A stretch of DNA of 64,000 nt, taken from assembly GCA_963765545.1 (NCBI GenBank), contig CAVXWW010000009.1, forward strand, positions 434,001-498,000. The letters are read 5' to 3'. The notes below the pieces were generated by a model. That model was not told the origin of the DNA. It worked only from the letters and a program-made list of their open reading frames with translations, and made no database searches. The DNA comes from JARRPM01 sp963765545 (GTDB taxonomy: Bacteria; Pseudomonadota; Gammaproteobacteria; Pseudomonadales; Halieaceae). Both the position numbers and the translations under genes were made by a program. Each line of letters starts with the position of its first letter. Positions within the stretch are counted from its first letter, which is position 1. Below are positions 54,507 to 62,240 of this stretch, piece by piece.

Positions 54507-54522
54507 TGGGAATATATTCCCA
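54507..54522. promoter_or_regulatory. Perfect palindromic operator TGGGAATATATTCCCA at the DUF6502 start
   Basis: A perfect 16-bp palindrome ending 3 bases before ATG 54526. It matches the site upstream of the cytochrome gene in both arms. Its position over the likely ribosome site or promoter fits autorepression. Confidence 0.75.
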
Positions 54523-54525
54523 GCG

Positions 54526-55344
54526 ATGGACAAAACGATGAACCAGGCTTTGAGCTCGGCGGTATTAAAGTTACTGAGGCCACTGGTGAGGATACTACTG
54601 CGACACGGAATGGCTTACGGCAGTTTTGCTGAATTGGCCCGCAAAGCCTACGTTGAGGAAGGTTTTGCCCATGTGCAGGGCGCGGGTAAGCGGGCCAGTA
54701 TATCTGGCGTTTCGGCCCTGACCGGGTTGACCCGCAAGGAAACCAAACGCTTGAGGGAGCTGGATGTGGTGGATGACGAATCCTCCTCCCAACGTTATAA
54801 CCGTGCCATTCGAGTGGTCAGTGGCTGGATCAGTGATCCCCGCTTCCAGACAGGTGCGGGAGCGCCGGCCGTATTGGCCCTGGAGGGGGAGGGGGGCAGC
54901 TTCAGCGCACTCGTGAAGGAGTACAGCGGAGATATTCCGCCGGCCGCCATGCTATCGGTGCTGGAGAGCAGCGGTACTGTCATTGCAGACGATATTGGCG
55001 TTACCCTGCACGCCCGAGCCTATCTCCCCTCTGCCACTCCCACTGAGAAGCTCGACATCATGGGCACCGATGTGGCCGAGTTGATCGATAGCATTGGTCA
55101 CAATCTCAGTGCACCCTCCGGCCAGCGGTATTTTCAGCGCAAGGTATCGAATGTCCTGGTACACCCGGAAGCGGTTCCATTATTCCGGGAGCTTGCAGCC
55201 CAAAAATCCCAACGTTTACTTGAGGATTATCACAGCTGGTTGTTGGAGCATGAGGTCGATCCAGAGCAAGAGCCAGGTGTGGACCCCCATTATGTGGCGG
55301 TGGGAGTCTACTATTCCGAATATCCCGGTCCCGGGAAGGATTGA
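54526..55344 (+). CDS. DUF6502 family protein, candidate DNA-binding regulator
   Basis: A 272-residue soluble protein. The N-terminal third resembles a winged helix-turn-helix: ILLRHGMAYGSFAELARKAYVEEGFA, then SISGVSALTGLTRKETKRLREL. The rest is mixed helix/strand without a known ligand domain. The match to DUF6502 is by recall of this N-terminal pattern. A palindrome lies directly in front, suggesting self-regulation (inference). ATG 54526 or ATG 54538 could be the start; the second would leave more room for ribosome binding. The downstream lipoprotein gene begins 2 bases after its stop. Confidence 0.75.
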   Translation: MDKTMNQALSSAVLKLLRPLVRILLRHGMAYGSFAELARKAYVEEGFAHVQGAGKRASISGVSALTGLTRKETKRLRELDVVDDESSSQRYNRAIRVVSGWISDPRFQTGAGAPAVLALEGEGGSFSALVKEYSGDIPPAAMLSVLESSGTVIADDIGVTLHARAYLPSATPTEKLDIMGTDVAELIDSIGHNLSAPSGQRYFQRKVSNVLVHPEAVPLFRELAAQKSQRLLEDYHSWLLEHEVDPEQEPGVDPHYVAVGVYYSEYPGPGKD

Positions 55345-55346
55345 AT

Positions 55347-57041
55347 ATGCCTACCCCGCCTGTAAGTCGAATTCTGTTACTGCCTTTTCTCGCCTTTCTA
55401 AGCGCCTGTGGCGGAGCTGGTGGTGGCGGTATTGCGGCAGCGTCGTCTCCAGGGGGTGGTGGTATCGGTGGCACCGGTTATACGTCATCGGGCACTGTGG
55501 ACGGGTTTGGTAGCGTGTTTGTCAACGGTGTGGAATTTGAAACAGATGAGGCGAAAATCCTGATCGATGGTGAACCTGTAGGCGAGGATGCCCTGGGTCT
55601 AGGCATGGTAGTGGTGGTATCCGGTACGATTAATGATGACGGCGTCACAGGTGATGCCAGCCAGATCGTATTCGATGAGGCTATTGTGGGGCCGGTCGCG
55701 ACTATAGAGCGCAACCAGGACAACGACAGTATCTTGTTAAGCGTACTAGATGTGGAAATTATTGCTGATCGCACCGGTACAGTGTTTGACGGCACCAGTT
55801 TTGAATTGCTCGCGGTTGGCGACCTGGTCGAGATTTCTGGCTTTCCCAATAATTCCGGGCAACTGCGCGCCACGCGTATTGAGAATCAGGGTGACTTCGT
55901 CGATGGAGAGAGCAAGGTCGAACTTAAAGGTGTTTTGACGTTGCTTACCAGCAGTCAATTCACGCTTGGGAATACCGTCGTGGACTATAGCAATGCCGAG
56001 CTGAGTGATATTCCGGGCGGTACCTTGCAAGAGGGACAGCTGGTTGAAGCGCGTGGCATCCTGGCCGGGGTTATCGTCATTGCCAGTCGGGTGGAACTGG
56101 AGGGCAGTGTAGAGGATTCGTTCGATGACAATGAATCCATCAGCGTGGAAGGCACGATTACCGGTTTCGTCAATCGCGGCAGATTCAGGCTCAACGGTGT
56201 GCAGGTTGATGCCAGCGATGCCACCCTGCGACCCAGCGGCCTCGTGCTGGGCAACGGTGTCATTGTAGAAGCTGAGGGAACCTGGGATGGCAACGGCCTG
56301 CGTGCCGATGCGGTAGAAGCGCGCCGCGGTCGCATAGAAATCGAAGCGTTGGTAGCCGCAGTGGATACGGTTGCCAATACCGTCACCCTCCAGCTGGCGG
56401 GCGGGACAGTGGCACTGCAGCTGGATAACAGCACTCTACTGGAGGACGATACTGATGTGGCTACCCTCTTCGCGATTGGTGATATCCGCAGTGGTGACTT
56501 CCTGGAGACGGAAGCGATTATGGCAGGCGATGTTCTGACAGCTACCCATGCTGATCGCGATGACAGAGATAGTGACAGGGTGCAGGCCCCGGTTGAAGGT
56601 TTCGTGTCAGGCAGCAGTATTACGCTGTTGGGTTTGACCTATGGCACCCAGGGAGCCGAATTTGAAGACAGGAACGACAATCGTTTGACAGCGGAGCAAT
56701 TCTACAGCGCCCTGGAAGTGGGTATGTTGGTGAAGATCACAGACGAAGAGTCGCCGGACGGTATTGCCGACCACGTTGAGTTCGAGTCGGAAGCCGAACT
56801 GGATGGCGGCCCGGAATTTGAGCAAGAACCGGATGACCCTGACGAGCCAAATGAGCCAAATGAGCCAAATGAGCCAAATGAGCCAAATGAGCCAAATGAG
56901 CCAAATGAGCCAAATGAGCCAAATGAGCCGGACGAGCCAAATGAGCCGGACGAGCCGGACGAGCCGGACGAGCCGGACGAGCCGGACGAGCCGGACGAGC
57001 CGGACGAGCCGGACGAGTCGGACGAGCCGGACGAGGCATGA
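55347..57041 (+). CDS. DUF5666 multi-domain lipoprotein with NEP/DEP repeat tail
   Basis: A 564-residue lipoprotein with lipobox FLSAC (Cys21) and a Gly-rich linker. Five or six related beta-rich modules of the DUF5666 type follow (GTVDGFGSVFVNGVEFETDEAKILIDGE; VEISGFPNNSGQLRATRIE; VEGTITGFVNRGRFRLNGVQVDA; and others). The last 70 residues are tandem Asn/Asp-Glu-Pro repeats. The protein is highly acidic and probably surface or periplasm facing. Modules look like small OB-like barrels, but function is unknown. ATG 55347 follows the DUF6502 stop by 2 bases, so they are one operon. Confidence 0.83.
   Translation: MPTPPVSRILLLPFLAFLSACGGAGGGGIAAASSPGGGGIGGTGYTSSGTVDGFGSVFVNGVEFETDEAKILIDGEPVGEDALGLGMVVVVSGTINDDGVTGDASQIVFDEAIVGPVATIERNQDNDSILLSVLDVEIIADRTGTVFDGTSFELLAVGDLVEISGFPNNSGQLRATRIENQGDFVDGESKVELKGVLTLLTSSQFTLGNTVVDYSNAELSDIPGGTLQEGQLVEARGILAGVIVIASRVELEGSVEDSFDDNESISVEGTITGFVNRGRFRLNGVQVDASDATLRPSGLVLGNGVIVEAEGTWDGNGLRADAVEARRGRIEIEALVAAVDTVANTVTLQLAGGTVALQLDNSTLLEDDTDVATLFAIGDIRSGDFLETEAIMAGDVLTATHADRDDRDSDRVQAPVEGFVSGSSITLLGLTYGTQGAEFEDRNDNRLTAEQFYSALEVGMLVKITDEESPDGIADHVEFESEAELDGGPEFEQEPDDPDEPNEPNEPNEPNEPNEPNEPNEPNEPNEPDEPNEPDEPDEPDEPDEPDEPDEPDEPDESDEPDEA
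56842..57039 (+). repeat. 9-bp minisatellite encoding (Asn/Asp)-Glu-Pro
   Basis: About 22 tandem 9-bp units. Roughly nine AATGAGCC(A/G) units come first, then one GACGAGCCA and one more AATGAGCCG, then a block of GACGAGCCG units with one Ser variant, ending in GACGAGGCA. The unit length keeps the frame on expansion, so the tail can change length without loss of the protein. The two unit types are clustered, as expected from recent slippage. Confidence 0.95.
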
Positions 57042-57046
57042 CTTTC

Positions 57047-57180
57047 AGCCGCGAGTCGATTCGTCTAAGGGGTATCAAATTCGGAGCTGGGTACACTAGA
57101 AGACTGAAACGAAACCACCACGGCTATGGCGGTACCTTCTACATTGATGAAGTGGTTGACGTATGCCTAAAGCTACAAGA
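57047..57180 (+). pseudogene. Remnant of an IS6-family transposase
   Basis: The frame reads SIRLRGIKFGAGYTRRLKR, then NHHGYGGTFYIDEV and VDVCLKLQ. This corresponds to the start of an IS6-type DDE domain (normal form R-LWCIKFG...ARRLKR...GYGDTFYIDEVFVKI...GEVVDVFLQ), with an internal deletion joining IDEV to VDV. Only about 45 residues remain. It starts almost immediately after the DUF5666 stop. Confidence 0.6.
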
Positions 57181-57199
57181 TGTATTCTCCGGAGATCTA

Positions 57200-57424
57200 T
57201 CAAGCAGCAGCGACAGAAGAGTGCACAACAAACCTTGCGTCGAGATAGTTGACGATTTCGGATGACTCATACATCCACTCAAAGGCGCCCTCGCTTCCCT
57301 CAATCCGCAGGCAGGGCACCTTCAAATCACCACCACCCGCCAGCAATGCTTCCCGGGCGGTGTCGTTGCGCTTCACATCCCGCGTCTCAATCTTCAAACC
57401 CTGGGTAACTGTCTGATTCTTCAT
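57200..57424 (-). pseudogene. Truncated glutaredoxin/GST-N-like gene
   Basis: A 74-residue frame with GLKIETRDVKRNDTAREALL, GGGDLKVPCLRIE and WMYESSEIVNYLDARF. This is the C-terminal half of a glutaredoxin-like (GST N-terminal) domain. The catalytic CPFC half and the usual N-terminal membrane segment are missing; upstream sequence lacks family character. It abuts the IS6 scar, which may mark the deletion. Confidence 0.65.
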
Positions 57425-57621
57425 ATAAATTGGCAATTCGCCACCCGCAGGACTCGCACCCTTTTGGTGCCATCGGTATGACCGATTGGTGCGCCACCCG
57501 TTACCGGTGCAGGTGTGATTGGGTATGTTCCTGTTAAACAAGCACTTTTTTACAGGGCATTATTGGCACATACCTTGCTCCATATCCTGGACTGAAGCCA
57601 CACAAGGTCCTCCTGCCACCC

Positions 57622-59070
57622 ATGTCTCCCGATTGGAAGCATTATCCGTTTGCGGATGCATTTGATGAGCTGCTGACACCTGCCGGACGAGCAAGAGCGG
57701 GCGCCGGCAAGGCTCTGCAATACCTGCGCACACTGAATGATGGGGAGCTCAGTGCACGTCGTGAGGCCGCGAGCCTGGCCATGCAACTTATGGGCATCAC
57801 CTTTGCCGTCTATACGGAAGAGGGCGACATAGACCGGGTCTGGCCCTTCGACATCATCCCGCGCATTATCACTGCGAAGGAGTGGCGGGGCACCGACGCT
57901 GGACTAAAGCAGCGAGTGCAGGCCCTGAACATGTTCATTGCTGATATTTATGATCGCCAGCAAATCATCAAGGACGGTGTCTTTCCAGTGGAGGTACTCG
58001 CGCAATCCGTGAACTTCCGCCCCGAGTGTGTGGGGATCAAGCCCAGGTATGACGTGTGGGCTCATATTTGTGGCAGCGACCTGGTGCGCGACTCATCGGA
58101 TCCCATGTATGTACTGGAGGACAATCTCCGGGTTCCCTCAGGGGTATCCTATATGCTCGAAAACCGCCTGGTGATGAAGCGGGTTTTTCCAGAACTTTTT
58201 GAGGACTACGACATCCTGCCGGTGGATGGATATCCGTCTCGCTTGTTCGGTATGCTGGCGTCGCTGTCGCCTCGGCCTGCCGACCATCCCTGCGTGGTAC
58301 TGCTCAGCCCGGGAATATACAACTCGGCCTTCTTTGAACACGCTTACCTTGCCCAGCAGATGGGCGTTGAGCTGGTTACCGGCAAGGATCTGCTGGTGGA
58401 AGACGATGTGGTCTATATGAAAACAGTGTCAGGCCGGGTGCAGGTGGATGTGATCTACCGCAGGATCGATGACTTGTTCCTGGACCCGACCTTCTTCAAT
58501 CCGGATTCCCGGATAGGCGTGCCTGGACTCATGCGTTCCTGGGCGAAGGGCAAAGTGGCTATAGCCAACGCGCCTGGGGCGGGTGTTGCAGATGACAAGG
58601 TTGTTTATGCGTTTGTGCCTGAAATGATCCGCTACTACCTCGACCAGGAACCTATCCTCAACAACGTGCCCACCTTTCTCTGCATGTACAAGGATCAACG
58701 GGATCACGTGCTGAAAAATATAGCCGACATGGTGGTGAAGCCCGCCAACGAGTCAGGCGGGTACGGCATGATGGTGGGGCCGGCCGCGAGCAAAAGAGTG
58801 CACAGGGAATTCGCAGCCCTGATCAAGAAAAACCCTCGCAATTACATTGCCCAGCCCACCTTGAAACTATCTACCGTACCGACACTGTGCGATGGCCAGA
58901 TCGAGCCACGCCATGTGGATCTGCGCCCATTCATCCTGTCGGGGAAAAGCCGTCATGTCACCCGGGGTGGGCTAACCAGGGTTGCGCTGAAGAAAGGCTC
59001 CCTGGTCGTCAATTCTTCCCAGGGGGGCGGCAGCAAGGATACCTGGATAGTGGATACAGGGGGGCGCTGA
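57622..59070 (+). CDS. Circularly permuted ATP-grasp family protein
   Basis: A 482-residue protein of the CP-ATP-grasp (former DUF404/407) family. It has HYPFADAFDELL at the start, DNLRVPSGVSYMLENR, VDVIYRRIDDLFLDPT, VVKPANESGGYGMMVGP (nucleotide-binding loop) and HVDLRPFILSG. These are predicted ATP-dependent carboxylate-amine ligases, possibly forming a peptide-like bond. The alpha-E gene follows 3 bases after the stop, the standard pairing. The usual Anbu protease and transglutaminase partners are not adjacent. Confidence 0.9.
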   Translation: MSPDWKHYPFADAFDELLTPAGRARAGAGKALQYLRTLNDGELSARREAASLAMQLMGITFAVYTEEGDIDRVWPFDIIPRIITAKEWRGTDAGLKQRVQALNMFIADIYDRQQIIKDGVFPVEVLAQSVNFRPECVGIKPRYDVWAHICGSDLVRDSSDPMYVLEDNLRVPSGVSYMLENRLVMKRVFPELFEDYDILPVDGYPSRLFGMLASLSPRPADHPCVVLLSPGIYNSAFFEHAYLAQQMGVELVTGKDLLVEDDVVYMKTVSGRVQVDVIYRRIDDLFLDPTFFNPDSRIGVPGLMRSWAKGKVAIANAPGAGVADDKVVYAFVPEMIRYYLDQEPILNNVPTFLCMYKDQRDHVLKNIADMVVKPANESGGYGMMVGPAASKRVHREFAALIKKNPRNYIAQPTLKLSTVPTLCDGQIEPRHVDLRPFILSGKSRHVTRGGLTRVALKKGSLVVNSSQGGGSKDTWIVDTGGR

Positions 59071-59073
59071 AAG

Positions 59074-60054
59074 ATGCTGCTCTCGAGCCTTGCAGAGCAT
59101 ATTTACTGGTTTGGCCGCTATATCGAGCGCACAGAAAATACTGCGCGTATGATTCTGGTAAACGACAGCCTGTTACTCGACATTCCCGCCCACTGCGACC
59201 CAGGGTGGGCGCCTGTCATTCAGATAACAGGGAGTTCGGACACGTTCTATCACCACTACCAGGACGCCAGCGAGCGCAATGTAGTCCGTTACCTCTTAAT
59301 GGATAGCAAAAAAAATCCAGGCGCGATGATGAACTCGACAGCGCAGGCTCGGGAAAATCTGCGCACCTGTCGCGCGGTGTTTCCCAAGCCGGCATGGGAA
59401 GTCGTCAACAACCTGCATAGTTATGTTAAGGAGAACCACACACTCGCTTTGAGTCGCAAGCAGCGTTACGGCTTCCTGCGCCAGGTTATTGACTATTGCC
59501 ACCTGGTTGTTGGTAAGCTCGCGGTTTCCATAAGTCATGATGACATTTATGAATTCGCCCGCATGGGCTTCAACCTGGAGCGCGCCGATATGACATCGCG
59601 CGTTATCGATGTCAGGTCCCAAAGCTTACTGCCGGCGGAAGACGGAGAACTCAGACCCTTCGAGGATATCCAGTGGAAGAGCGTCCTCGATTCACTCGCT
59701 GCATGGCAAATGTACCGGCGTGGCGCACACCTGCATATCAGCGGCAAAGAAGTGCTGCGGTTTCTGCTCCAGGACCGTCATTTCCCCCGCTCAATAAGCC
59801 ATTGCCTGCGCCAGCTGGAGCAGTCCCTCTACGCTCTTGCGGTCGATGATGCGCCGCGCCAGGCCCTGCTTGAAACACAGGGTAAGGTGAGAAATGCCAA
59901 CGTCAGCCGGCTGGTGGGCTCACAGCTTCACAACTACATCGACGATCTGCAGTGCAATTTCATGGCTATCCACGGGGAGCTCAGTGCACGCTACTTTGAA
60001 GGGCGCGATATTTCCTCCAACTCGGGCAACCAACTCCCGGCTAGACAGAGATGA
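59074..60054 (+). CDS. Alpha-E domain protein
   Basis: A 326-residue all-helical protein (former DUF403). It begins MLLSSLAEHIYWFGRYIERTENTARMI, the characteristic opening, with NFARMGFNLERADMTSRVIDVR-type and SISHCLRQLEQSLYAL segments later. It is the invariant partner of CP-ATP-grasp proteins and probably helps peptide ligation or recognition. Biochemistry is unknown. Coupled to the upstream gene. Confidence 0.9.
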   Translation: MLLSSLAEHIYWFGRYIERTENTARMILVNDSLLLDIPAHCDPGWAPVIQITGSSDTFYHHYQDASERNVVRYLLMDSKKNPGAMMNSTAQARENLRTCRAVFPKPAWEVVNNLHSYVKENHTLALSRKQRYGFLRQVIDYCHLVVGKLAVSISHDDIYEFARMGFNLERADMTSRVIDVRSQSLLPAEDGELRPFEDIQWKSVLDSLAAWQMYRRGAHLHISGKEVLRFLLQDRHFPRSISHCLRQLEQSLYALAVDDAPRQALLETQGKVRNANVSRLVGSQLHNYIDDLQCNFMAIHGELSARYFEGRDISSNSGNQLPARQR

Positions 60055-60452
60055 TGCAGGCATCAGGTAGTACCAGCCAAAAGTAGACCGAAAAGTGATT
60101 GATAACTTAACTCAACGTCCTGGGCCTGCCCTATAAGAGTTCAGCTCGCTAGATCTGAAAAGCGTCTTTTGGCCTCAAGTTACCCGTTCCGAGAATGCTC
60201 TGAACAGCAGAATATTTCTCAGGGATTAACCATACAAGTAAGCTCACTGAAATTGATAGGATTGGCGGAGGTCGTGCCCCGCTTTATCGGGTAGGAATAC
60301 ATATAAACGTAACCGGTTTCCGCCAGATATCATTTCCTATGTTGTCTGACTCTACTATCGTTTCAACCTGTCCCTGGCGAGTTCTGGATATCGGTCCAGA
60401 CAAGCTAAGGAAACTTCTGTGTGTCGGGCCTTTATGGAGGCCGCCCTCCGAA
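60055..60452. other. Intergenic region with no supported gene
   Basis: About 400 bases between the alpha-E gene and the decayed PPOX gene. Short frames show no recognisable domain. Confidence 0.5.
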
Positions 60453-60955
60453 TCAATACATGTTATTTCGGACATCATCTTCGATCGCACTTTCGATCAT
60501 GCTGGTGGTATCTCCATCCAACTTCAGGTGTGCAGATGCCAGCTCCACCAGGGTAGGTGCTCTTTCCTTGGGTTGATAATCAGTCTGCCAAAGCTTCGAT
60601 CTTCTGAAGGCTTTAGAGCAGTGGCCAAATGCCTCTTCCACCGCAACGATGACAACAAGTTCGGGCAGCGTGCCCCTCACTTCACAGCGTTCTCGTAGTT
60701 CCGGATCAGTGCTGACTATTCCCCTACCGTTTACCCGAAGAGTCTCCAGGACGCCGGGAATCATAAAATTAATGCAAGCTGAGGTTGGTTGACAATATTG
60801 ATGATGCTGTCGAGGCGCTTGTTACCCGGGCGTTCAGGTACTACCAGCGTCTTATCATTCAGGACTTGCACAAACCCAGGGGCATCTCCGCGCCGCCTGA
60901 ACCCCTCACGAGGAAGCATACTCACCAAGCAATACCCGGCATTCATGCGCCCCAC
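60453..60955 (-). pseudogene. Frameshifted, 5'-decayed PPOX-type FMN-binding protein gene
   Basis: Two overlapping frames form one pyridoxamine-phosphate-oxidase-like flavoprotein. The first (from 60955) has RRRGDAPGFVQVLNDKTLVVPERPGNKRLDSI and stops after NQPQLALIL. The second (ATG 60764) continues MIPGVLETLRVNGRGIVSTD, then a CSKAFRRSKLW segment and a C-terminal MY. One extra base in the A4 run at 60765-60768 would join them as ALIFMIPG, as expected for the family. The N-terminus is also shorter than normal, though family-like residues continue to about 61000. Confidence 0.75.
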
Positions 60956-61074
60956 AAATAGTTCGTATTTAACGAAGTAATGTAATTGAATAATCGGCTA
61001 TTACATATTCAGCGTATATCGTATAAATATTACCAGAATGTGCTTAAGCGCAGCGTCGCGTGCAGGAGATAGCC

Positions 61075-61218
61075 GTGAAAGAGCAGTTTCAGTCCACCAT
61101 CGATCGCATCACCCGGTACCTTGGAGAGCTTATATCGGCAGCTCAGTCACCGGCGATGCAGCCTGTCAGAGTAGAGGTCGAGCGCCCACGGAGTAGACGC
61201 GCCACTCACAGGGAATGA
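61075..61218 (+). CDS. 47-residue ORF translationally coupled to mrpE
   Basis: GTG 61075 has AGGAG seven bases upstream and opens a 47-codon frame: KEQFQSTIDRITRYLGELI, then a Pro/Val linker and a basic tail (ERPRSRRATHRE). Its stop overlaps the MrpE start as ATGA, the same coupling used between the following mrp genes. It is too short for standard gene calling. It has an amphipathic helix and no TM segment. It may be a leader or a small regulatory peptide; no family known. Confidence 0.6.
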   Translation: MKEQFQSTIDRITRYLGELISAAQSPAMQPVRVEVERPRSRRATHRE

Positions 61219-61688
61219 GACGGCGTCGCTTCTGGATGCTGGCGCTACTGTTCGCAGCCCTTTGGGGTTTGCTGACGGCAGGCGCCACTGGGTCCTGGAT
61301 AATCGGTGCCCCGGTTATTCTACTTGCAGCGTGGTTTGCCCGGCCGCCGGACCAGCGCGAGGGCGTGACACTTTCCGTGCGCGGCGTTGCCGCATTCCTG
61401 CCCTTTTTTGTTTGGGAGTCAGTCCGCGGTGGCGTGGATGTGGCACGCAGAGTATTGGCCCCCTCACCGTGTTTGGCGACAGGTTTTCAGGACTATCGTA
61501 TGTCGCTCTCTGACCCCCGGGCGCAGCTATTGTTTGTCAACACGGTCAGTTTGCTGCCCGGAACGCTGGCAACCGACTTGTATGGCGATATGGTGCGTGT
61601 TCATGCTCTGGACGTTAACACTGACATCCGCACGGACCTGGGTCGCCTGGAAGCCGCCGTAGCACGCATGTATTCAGGGGAAGGGTGA
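61215..61688 (+). CDS. mrpE: Mrp/Mnh cation:proton antiporter subunit E
   Basis: A 157-residue membrane subunit: two N-terminal helices (MLALLFAALWGLLTAG; GSWIIGAPVILLAAWFA), then the conserved soluble tail with FVNTVSLLPGTLATDL and VHALDV. It is needed for assembly of the multi-subunit Na+/H+ antiporter. Its stop overlaps the GTG of the F subunit by 4 bases. Confidence 0.93.
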   Translation: MRRRRFWMLALLFAALWGLLTAGATGSWIIGAPVILLAAWFARPPDQREGVTLSVRGVAAFLPFFVWESVRGGVDVARRVLAPSPCLATGFQDYRMSLSDPRAQLLFVNTVSLLPGTLATDLYGDMVRVHALDVNTDIRTDLGRLEAAVARMYSGEG

Positions 61689-61951
61689 CTCTGATGCTGG
61701 CCTTTCTGTTGTTAGCTGCACTCGTGCTGGTGTTGACTCTACTTATTGGTCTCTATCGCGCTGTGCGCGGACCCAGCCTTGAGGATCGCCTCACCTCTGT
61801 TTTGTTGCTGGGCACCGGTGGCGTAGCGCTGCTGTTTATCCTGGCTACCTTGCTGGAGACCAGCGCGCTCATAGATGTAGCGCTGCTGTTAGCGTTACTG
61901 GCTGCGGTACTATCCGCTGCGATGACACGGCAGGAGGTGGGCCGTGATTGA
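61685..61951 (+). CDS. mrpF: Mrp/Mnh antiporter subunit F
   Basis: An 88-residue protein with three TM helices and the motif RAVRGPSLEDRLTSVLLLGTGGVALL, diagnostic of MrpF. The GTG 61685 start overlaps the E subunit stop; its own end overlaps the G subunit start by 8 bases. It forms part of the membrane complex close to MrpA/E/G. Confidence 0.93.
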   Translation: MTLMLAFLLLAALVLVLTLLIGLYRAVRGPSLEDRLTSVLLLGTGGVALLFILATLLETSALIDVALLLALLAAVLSAAMTRQEVGRD

Positions 61952-62240
61952 TATATTTGCGGCGCTGTTTATTTCAGCCGGCCTGGTCTTTTTCGCGGCG
62001 GGTAGTATTGGCCTGTTGCGTCTCCCGGATTTGCATTCCCGTTTGCATGCGCTGACCAAAGCGGACAACCTCGGCTTGGGGCTCATTGCCGTGGGCATTG
62101 CGATAATGAATGGCAGCCTGATTATGGCGATCAAACTATTGCTGGTCTGGCTATTGGTACTCACCGCCAGCGCGGCCTCGGCACACCTGATTGCGCGGCA
62201 CGCGTTGCAGTCATCCGACAAGATTGAGCCGCCCTCATGA
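61944..62240 (+). CDS. mrpG: Mrp/Mnh antiporter subunit G
   Basis: A 98-residue protein with three TM helices and the PhaG/MnhG pattern (FFAAGSIGLLRLPDLHSRLHALTKADNLGLGLI). GTG 61944 is within the F subunit's last codons. Its stop overlaps the next gene's start by 4 bases. Confidence 0.93.
   Translation: MIDIFAALFISAGLVFFAAGSIGLLRLPDLHSRLHALTKADNLGLGLIAVGIAIMNGSLIMAIKLLLVWLLVLTASAASAHLIARHALQSSDKIEPPS

Noticed and set aside
56842..57039. CRISPR-like array
   Set aside because: Units are 9 bp, contiguous and in frame; there are no spacers and no cas genes.
56737..57099. Long reverse and +frame ORFs with (Ala-Arg-Pro)n and (Met-Ser-Gln)n repeats
   Set aside because: They are other-frame readings of the 9-bp minisatellite that encodes the NEP/DEP tail.
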